Translations under genes and position numbers: made by a program
The notes under the pieces: generated by a model
What the model was told of the DNA's origin: nothing
Database searches by the model: none
The model's input: only the letters and a program-made list of their open reading frames with translations
Origin: Solobacterium sp.
Lineage (GTDB): Bacteria > Bacillota_I > Bacilli_A > Erysipelotrichales > Erysipelotrichaceae
DNA length: 64,000 bases
Direction: 5' to 3'
NCBI GenBank assembly: GCA_017469885.1
Contig: JAFUFO010000021.1
Span: 124,001 to 188,000 of the forward strand
Part shown: positions 59,761 through 64,000 of the stretch, piece by piece
Layout: each line of letters begins with the position of its first letter
Position numbering within the stretch: position 1 is the first letter of the stretch

Positions 59761-60162
59761 TCCGAGTTTATCAATCAGCGCATCCTGAAGAACACGGGAG
59801 AAATTGATTCCGGCTGCTTCTGCCTTGTCATTAAGCCAGGATGGAATCGTACAGTTTTTCCGGATTGCTTTTGTGTTCAGCTGACGGCGGTACGCTTCCG
59901 TATCGATATCAATGAAATAGGGTGTGCCGGCAGACCATTTAAAGTCATCACTGTCCGCGTGTTCTTTCGCAAGCCGGACAGCCTGTTCAACGGAAGATGG
60001 TTCGGGGAGTTCGTCCTCCAGACTGTACGTGCCGAGATAATCGCGTGCCATGAACATAGCTTCATACAGGGAATTTCCTTGGGTCATTCCATCGACATCC
60101 GGGATATATACCAGATAGCCGTCTGTATCTTTTGAGATGAGTACAGGGTATACATTCTGCAT
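59758..60162 (-). CDS. hicB: HicB-family antitoxin
   Basis: Protein of 134 residues. The N-terminal degenerate RNase-H-like domain has YPVLISKDTDGYLVYIPDVDGMTQGNSLYEAMFMARDYLG; the C-terminal DNA-binding part has the typical TIPSWLNDKAEAAGINFSRVLQDAL. The ATG at 60162 with AAAGGA 8 bases upstream is preferred over the one at 60180. It neutralises HicA by direct contact and should repress the pair. It lies 29 bases after hicA. Confidence 0.92.
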   Translation of the reverse strand: MQNVYPVLISKDTDGYLVYIPDVDGMTQGNSLYEAMFMARDYLGTYSLEDELPEPSSVEQAVRLAKEHADSDDFKWSAGTPYFIDIDTEAYRRQLNTKAIRKNCTIPSWLNDKAEAAGINFSRVLQDALIDKLG

Positions 60163-60191
60163 AATATCGGTCCTTTCCATGTTGAGACTTT

Positions 60192-60368
60192 CTAATCGCT
60201 GATTCCATTGCGGCGAAGAATTGCGCGTGCCAGTTTCTCGTTGATTTCACGGTGACGCGGAATTGTTTCAATCCTGCTTCCTCGCTGAAATCTGTCGTGA
60301 TTGCCTCCGTGTCCATAAAACCGGAAACCGGCCTTAAGCAATTTCTTCACCAGATCACGATATTTCAT
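60192..60368 (-). CDS. hicA: HicA-family mRNA interferase toxin
   Basis: Protein of 58 residues, the usual small dsRBD-like HicA: MKYRDLVKKLLKAGFRFYGHGGNHDRFQRG with the conserved catalytic His in GGNHDRF, and VPRHREI-like IPRHREINEKLARAI. AGGAGG lies 9 bases before the start; the frame is open further upstream but without a ribosome site. The toxin gene comes first, as standard for hicAB. Confidence 0.92.
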   Translation of the reverse strand: MKYRDLVKKLLKAGFRFYGHGGNHDRFQRGSRIETIPRHREINEKLARAILRRNGISD

Positions 60369-60477
60369 CGCCTGATTCCTCCTGATTATAACATTTGGTG
60401 CGTATAATATGCGCATTATTTCTTAAAGAAATAACCTGTACACTCTTCTTATAGGAAACAGAATCGAAAATCCCGCG

Positions 60478-60511
60478 GTAAAAAAGAAAAAGTCCGCCGA
60501 AACGGACTTTC
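60478..60511 (-). terminator. Terminator of the tRNA-Ala gene
   Basis: On the minus strand: stem AAAGTCCG / CGGACTTT followed by TTCTTTTTT, 7 bases after the tRNA. Confidence 0.85.
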
Positions 60512-60517
60512 AGTAAG

Positions 60518-60590
60518 TGGAGCCGAAGGGACTCGAACCCTCTACCTCATCGCTGCCAGCGATGCGCTCTCCCAGGTGAGCTACGACCCC
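60518..60590 (-). tRNA. tRNA-Ala(GGC)
   Basis: Minus-strand cloverleaf: acceptor GGGGTCG / CGGCTCC giving the G3:U70 pair that identifies alanine tRNAs, anticodon GGC in loop CTGGCAG, T loop GTTCGAG. CCA is not encoded. Confidence 0.95.
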
Positions 60591-60646
60591 GTGTATTAAG
60601 AGTATAACAGAAATACTCTGTATATTCTCAAAAAAACCGGACAGGG

Positions 60647-60877
60647 TTACTGTCCGGCTTCCTCCGATTCCTCAGATACATATTCCAGAATGTCACCAGG
60701 CTGACAATCCAGTGCCTCGCAGATAGCCTCGAGGGTAGAGAAGCGGATGGCGCTGATCTTGCCGGTTTTCATTTTGGAGAGATTGACATTGGTCACGCCG
60801 ACTTTTTCAGACAGCTCCTTCAGGCTGATTTTCCGGTCAGCCATTACACGGTCCAGACGAAGAATGATCTTTCCCAT
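60647..60877 (-). CDS. XRE-family helix-turn-helix regulator
   Basis: Protein of 76 residues, Cro/C1 type: ISLKELSEKVGVTNVNLSKMKTGKISAIRFSTLEAICEALDCQPGDIL. The DNA-binding helix-turn-helix takes up most of the protein. It lies 11 bases after the DUF2975 membrane protein gene and pairs with it, a combination frequent in Bacillota. It probably controls its own operon through the TCGATAAT palindromes at 61513-61609. Confidence 0.92.
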   Translation of the reverse strand: MGKIILRLDRVMADRKISLKELSEKVGVTNVNLSKMKTGKISAIRFSTLEAICEALDCQPGDILEYVSEESEEAGQ

Positions 60878-60888
60878 ACTCTGTCCTC

Positions 60889-61494
60889 TTAAAGTGTCTC
60901 ATCCGACTGACGCTGCAGTTCCTCGCCATAGCGGAATACATAGGACAACAGGAAGAGCAGTAATGCGACGAACAGGAAACCGATGCTGAAGGAATACGTT
61001 ACCTGCATGTGCTCGACAGCGCCTTCTTTGAAGAGGCTGCGCAGAAGTTCATAGCGTCCTCTGAACATGTAATCAGTCAGTACCTGTGTCACATAGCGGA
61101 TCAGTCCGCCCGCAAGCACCGCATAGCCAAGCTTCCGGATTCCGTCCGATACACTGACGTCAAACGGACGTCCTTCCTTCATCGGCCGCAGGATCTTCTT
61201 CAGGATGGACAGACCGTAGAAGATGATACCGACCAGTACGATTGCGGACAGGATTGAAATCATGATGCTTTTGATCTGAATGGTGTCGGTCGGCGCATAC
61301 TGTTCGGAAAGGCGGAACGTCACATTCCCAAAGGAGATGGTGGATTCCGTGACCGGTGCCTTTACTGCCCAGGCATAGCCCAGCATGCAGAGTCCGAGCA
61401 CACACAGCACCAGCGCCGCAATCATGATCTTCTCCATGATATTGACGATGGTATAGCTTGTCTTTGCGGTTTGGATCATCTTTTCGTTATTCAT
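60889..61494 (-). CDS. DUF2975 membrane protein
   Basis: Protein of 201 residues with four membrane helices at about 21-46, 76-98, 115-135 and 165-188. The layout and the downstream XRE gene match DUF2975 proteins. SVSDGIRKLGYAVLAGGLIRYVTQVL in the middle is the best-conserved stretch. Function unknown; it may anchor or modulate the regulator. GGAGGTAATTACG precedes the start. Confidence 0.85.
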   Translation of the reverse strand: MNNEKMIQTAKTSYTIVNIMEKIMIAALVLCVLGLCMLGYAWAVKAPVTESTISFGNVTFRLSEQYAPTDTIQIKSIMISILSAIVLVGIIFYGLSILKKILRPMKEGRPFDVSVSDGIRKLGYAVLAGGLIRYVTQVLTDYMFRGRYELLRSLFKEGAVEHMQVTYSFSIGFLFVALLLFLLSYVFRYGEELQRQSDETL

Positions 61495-61512
61495 CGTAAT
61501 TACCTCCGTTTT

Positions 61513-61609
61513 TCGATAATTAATTATCGTTTATCGATAACTCCATCATAATGGCATCTGACAGGAAGTCAACCCCAAAATTAATGTTTTTCGATAATTT
61601 ATTATCGAA
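61513..61609. promoter_or_regulatory. Cluster of palindromic operators upstream of DUF2975-XRE operon
   Basis: Three related palindromes: CGATAATTAATTATCG (61514-61529), TTATCGATAA (61531-61540) and TTCGATAAT-TT-ATTATCGAA (61590-61609). All share the half-site CGATAA. They lie in the divergent gap between the DUF2975 gene and the HD-domain gene. Confidence 0.7.
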
Positions 61610-61679
61610 TCTCAAGATGAATAGAGATTGAAAGAATATCTGATCCGCATGTTTCTGACTTTTATGGCAGAATAATGCC

Positions 61680-62285
61680 ATGAGTGACGTAATTCGAATT
61701 CCATCCAGAGAAGAGGCAGAACGTCTGCTGGAAGAAGGTCTTGCCGCAAATCCCGGCAAGTGGGGTGATCATTGCCGCAATGCCGCAAGAAGCGCCGAGG
61801 CAATCGGGGAAGCCGCTGGACTTGATAAAGACCGCTGTTATGTCTCCGGTCTGCTTCATGACATCGGCCGCCGGTTTGGCAACCTTCAGCTCGGACATGT
61901 CTATTACGGCTGGAAATACATGCAGGAGCTTGGCTATCCCGCCATTGCGCGGATCTGTCTGACGCATTCCTTTGCCTTACAGGAAAAGCGTGGCTACGGC
62001 GGTGCGTTTGATCTGAGCGAGGAACAGATCGAAGAGATGTTTAACGAGCTTGCATCGATTGACTATGACGACTATGACCGTCTGATCCAGTTATGCGACA
62101 ACATCAGCGGGGCTTCCGGCATCATGCGGATGGAAGACCGGCTTGCGGACATCATCTCCCGTTATCCCAATTACCCGGATGACAAGCGGGTGCTCACCAT
62201 GCGGCTGATTGATTATTTCAATGAAAAAACCGGAAGCGATATCTATGAGCTCAGCTGCAGCGGAAAGACCGTCGACCACTACTGA
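61680..62285 (+). CDS. HD-domain phosphohydrolase
   Basis: Protein of 201 residues. Metal ligands are H31 (WGDHCRNAA), H60-D61 (GLLHDIGRR) and a downstream Asp in LIQLCDNISG. It resembles small HD proteins that hydrolyse nucleotides. The ribosome site is weak. It is divergent from the DUF2975-XRE operon, and the third palindrome lies 71 bases before its start, so shared control is possible. Confidence 0.88.
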   Translation: MSDVIRIPSREEAERLLEEGLAANPGKWGDHCRNAARSAEAIGEAAGLDKDRCYVSGLLHDIGRRFGNLQLGHVYYGWKYMQELGYPAIARICLTHSFALQEKRGYGGAFDLSEEQIEEMFNELASIDYDDYDRLIQLCDNISGASGIMRMEDRLADIISRYPNYPDDKRVLTMRLIDYFNEKTGSDIYELSCSGKTVDHY

Positions 62286-62411
62286 GCATTTTGTGCATCA
62301 TTGTTGAAAAAGAACAGATAATCTTATATATAAAAGACAGAAACCTGCCGCGCTCCTGAAGGAGATGCGGACAATCATAAGCTGTTCAGAAGAAAGCGAG
62401 GAAAATCATTC

Positions 62412-63401
62412 ATGTCTGAAAACAAAACTGCATATGTCCCGTATGACAAGCGCACCGGCGAGGAATCCGTTGTCTATTTCACACGGGATCTTTCTCCGGA
62501 AGGCCTCATTAAGATTTACAACCGTGTCAGTGCCAATCTGACCGGAAAGATTGCGGTCAAGCTTCATACCGGCGAGCCCCACGGACCGAACATCATCCCG
62601 GCTGCCTGGGTAAAGAAACTGTTTGATTCTGAATTCAAGAACGGCAATGCGGCGATCGTTGAAACCAATACATTCTATGACGGTGACCGTTATACCACCG
62701 AACAGCACCGCAAGACCCTGGAAGTCAACGGCTGGACCTTCTGCCCGGTCGACATCATGGATGAAGAGGGAACCGAAATGTATCCGGTCAAAGGCGGAAA
62801 ATGGTTCACAGAGATGTCCGTCGGCAATCATATGAAGAACTATGATTCCATGCTGGCGCTGACCCATTTCAAGGGTCATACCATGGGCGGCTTCGGCGGC
62901 TCCAACAAGAACCTCGGCATCGGCTGCGCAGACGGACGCATCGGAAAGAAGATGATCCATCAGCGTGAAGGCTCCGATGACAAGTGGTCGATCGCAGAAG
63001 AAGAACTGATGGAGCGCATCAGTGAATCCACCAAGGCTACCGTCGATCATTTCGGTGAACATATCAGCTTCATCAATGTCATGCGCAACATGTCGGTATC
63101 CTGCGACTGCGAAGGCGTTGCGGCACAGCCGGTCGTTACTCCGAATGTCGGCATCGTCGCAAGTCTTGATATCCTTGCGGCAGACCAGGCATCCATCGAT
63201 ATGATCTATGCGATGTGCGAGGAAGATCATAAGGCCCTCGTCGAGCGTATTGAGACCCGTCACGGTCTGCGTCAGCTTTCCTACATGAAGGAAATCGGCA
63301 TGGGCAATGATAAGTACAAGCTCATCGACATCGACAATGATGATGCAGTTATCGATGCCGCAAAGGCAGTCGAAGGCGTCAAGCCGTTCAAGCTCATCTG
63401 A
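62412..63401 (+). CDS. DUF362 domain protein
   Basis: Protein of 329 residues. GKIAVKLHTGEPHGPNIIP, ALTHFKGHTMGGFGGSNKNLGIG and NVMRNMSVSCDCEGVAAQPVVTPNVGIVASLD match DUF362. Unlike many relatives there is no inserted ferredoxin-like CxxCxxCxxxC segment; only the CDC of SCDCEG and a few isolated Cys remain. Function unknown, with an Fe-S or flavin link suspected for the family. Its 126-base upstream gap has AGAAAGCGAGGAAA before the start. Confidence 0.88.
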   Translation: MSENKTAYVPYDKRTGEESVVYFTRDLSPEGLIKIYNRVSANLTGKIAVKLHTGEPHGPNIIPAAWVKKLFDSEFKNGNAAIVETNTFYDGDRYTTEQHRKTLEVNGWTFCPVDIMDEEGTEMYPVKGGKWFTEMSVGNHMKNYDSMLALTHFKGHTMGGFGGSNKNLGIGCADGRIGKKMIHQREGSDDKWSIAEEELMERISESTKATVDHFGEHISFINVMRNMSVSCDCEGVAAQPVVTPNVGIVASLDILAADQASIDMIYAMCEEDHKALVERIETRHGLRQLSYMKEIGMGNDKYKLIDIDNDDAVIDAAKAVEGVKPFKLI

Positions 63402-63416
63402 GTTCGTTCGATATAT

Positions 63417-63448
63417 ACAGCGGATCCATGCGGTCCGCTGTTTTTTTA
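63417..63448 (+). terminator. Terminator of the DUF362 gene
   Basis: Stem CAGCGGA / TCCGCTG with a 9-nt loop followed by seven T. Confidence 0.9.
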
Positions 63449-63468
63449 TCGCATGCGATACAATAAAC

Positions 63469-64000
63469 ATGATGAAGCGTATTCTCCGCAAATCCGCATG
63501 CATGGTGCTCGCTGCCCTGGCAGCGCTTTTCTGTGTGCGTCCGGTGCTTGCGGAAACGGTGATCAACTGCTGGGATGAGACCAAAAAGGCGCATTATCAG
63601 CGCCGGAAGATTTCCACGGCGATCAATATCTATGCAAAGAAGGGAACCGTTCCCTTTGTCCAGCATGAGACCGGTGTCCTGCGCGGCGTGGAATATGACA
63701 TCCTGCGGGTGGACCCAAGCCGCAATACCTTCCTGAAGGTGGATTACAGTGAAACCCCGGTGTATCTCAGCCAGCTGGAAGACAGGAAACTTCTGAAAGA
63801 AGGCTATGTCCGGGTCGGCGGAATCAATGCCGGTTATTTTAACAATACGAACACCCAGTACGGCCGTCCGGTCGGGGCAGTGCGGGTGAATAATGAATGG
63901 ACGACATGGCACGGCAGTCTGAATACCCCGGCTTACGGAAGCGGCTATGCGACCGCCTATTTCAACCGCTATGACATGGAGATCCGCTACCATGGCTGGC
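63469..64000 (+). CDS. Secreted phosphodiester-glycosidase (NAGPA-like) protein, 5' part
   Basis: Frame open from ATGATG at 63469 to the window end (177 codons), so the C terminus is missing. A signal peptide (about 1-28, KRILRKSACMVLAALAALFC then VRPVLA) ends in a VLA cleavage site before ETVINCW. The exported part has VEYDILRVDPSRNTFLKVDY and VGGINAGYFNN followed by GRPVGAVRVNNEW, the start of the phosphodiester glycosidase domain of the NAGPA family, which acts on sugar-phosphate linkages in surface polymers. No strong ribosome site is visible. Confidence 0.8.
   Translation, partial: MMKRILRKSACMVLAALAALFCVRPVLAETVINCWDETKKAHYQRRKISTAINIYAKKGTVPFVQHETGVLRGVEYDILRVDPSRNTFLKVDYSETPVYLSQLEDRKLLKEGYVRVGGINAGYFNNTNTQYGRPVGAVRVNNEWTTWHGSLNTPAYGSGYATAYFNRYDMEIRYHGW

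Noticed and set aside
1-64000. CRISPR arrays, prophage or replication origin
   Set aside because: No series of spaced direct repeats, no phage structural or integrase genes and no DnaA-box cluster were seen.

Overview
The window looks like chromosomal DNA of a low-to-mid-GC Bacillota, probably an Erysipelotrichia-like gut fermenter. The indicators are a T-box leader, several catabolite-responsive (cre) sites, a split mannose-family PTS, the short HisG plus HisZ pair, type III pantothenate kinase, L-lactate dehydrogenase and a feoA-feoA-feoB cluster. The class is an inference from gene families; no rRNA is present to confirm it. The window opens inside guaA and closes inside a secreted phosphodiester-glycosidase-like gene.

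Layout. 1-6991: 3' end of guaA, a Tim44-like zinc-ribbon membrane protein, a CapA-like protein, an Fe-S aldo/keto reductase, glycerate kinase and a small membrane protein. 7008-12058 (minus): a sugar-acid island with a LarA-type nickel racemase, a two-subunit UxaA-type dehydratase, a GntP permease and an FCD GntR regulator. 12219-19670: TetR, a cytoplasmic family I.5-like lipase, SDR, NUDIX, a T-box-controlled Na+/solute symporter, an IS200 remnant fused to a glutathione peroxidase tail, an aldo/keto reductase and a phosphodiesterase. 19806-27658: hexose-phosphate region with a HutC-type regulator, a mannose-6-P isomerase fused to a cupin phosphoglucose isomerase, a second long mannose-6-P isomerase, two small membrane proteins and a mannose-family PTS (IIA, IIB, IIC, IID) behind a cre site. 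27746-36365: small membrane protein, cyclase family protein, GT14-like glycosyltransferase, ROK glucokinase, a double-glycine-leader-like protein, metallophosphoesterases, five tRNAs, a cytoplasmic BMP-domain protein and alr.

36483-43860 is a compact his operon, hisC-B-Z-G-D-H-A-F-I-E, mostly with 4-nt overlaps. It lacks only a histidinol-phosphate phosphatase. 44000-49139 carries feoA-feoA-feoB followed by a DUF6110-like protein and a P1B-type ATPase with an unusual membrane Cys motif. 49359-55080 is a carbohydrate ABC importer with LacI regulator and MsmK-type ATPase; the ATPase gene has a promoter, a cre site and a GC-rich structured leader of unknown class. 55157-59711 has a lipoprotein, ldh and a CoA cluster (ECF S component, probably PanT; coaBC; coaX). 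59758-64000 has hicAB, tRNA-Ala, an XRE/DUF2975 pair with palindromic operators, an HD hydrolase and a DUF362 protein.

Together the genes describe a sugar-fermenting, lactate-producing cell that imports hexoses by PTS and ABC routes, catabolises sugar acids, makes its own histidine and CoA and takes up ferrous iron. The most unusual items are the ManA-cupin-PGI fusion (20557-22053), the TnpA-glutathione peroxidase chimera (17666-18082), the T-box with a threonine-like specifier ahead of a PutP-like transporter, and the unassigned structured leader before msmK.
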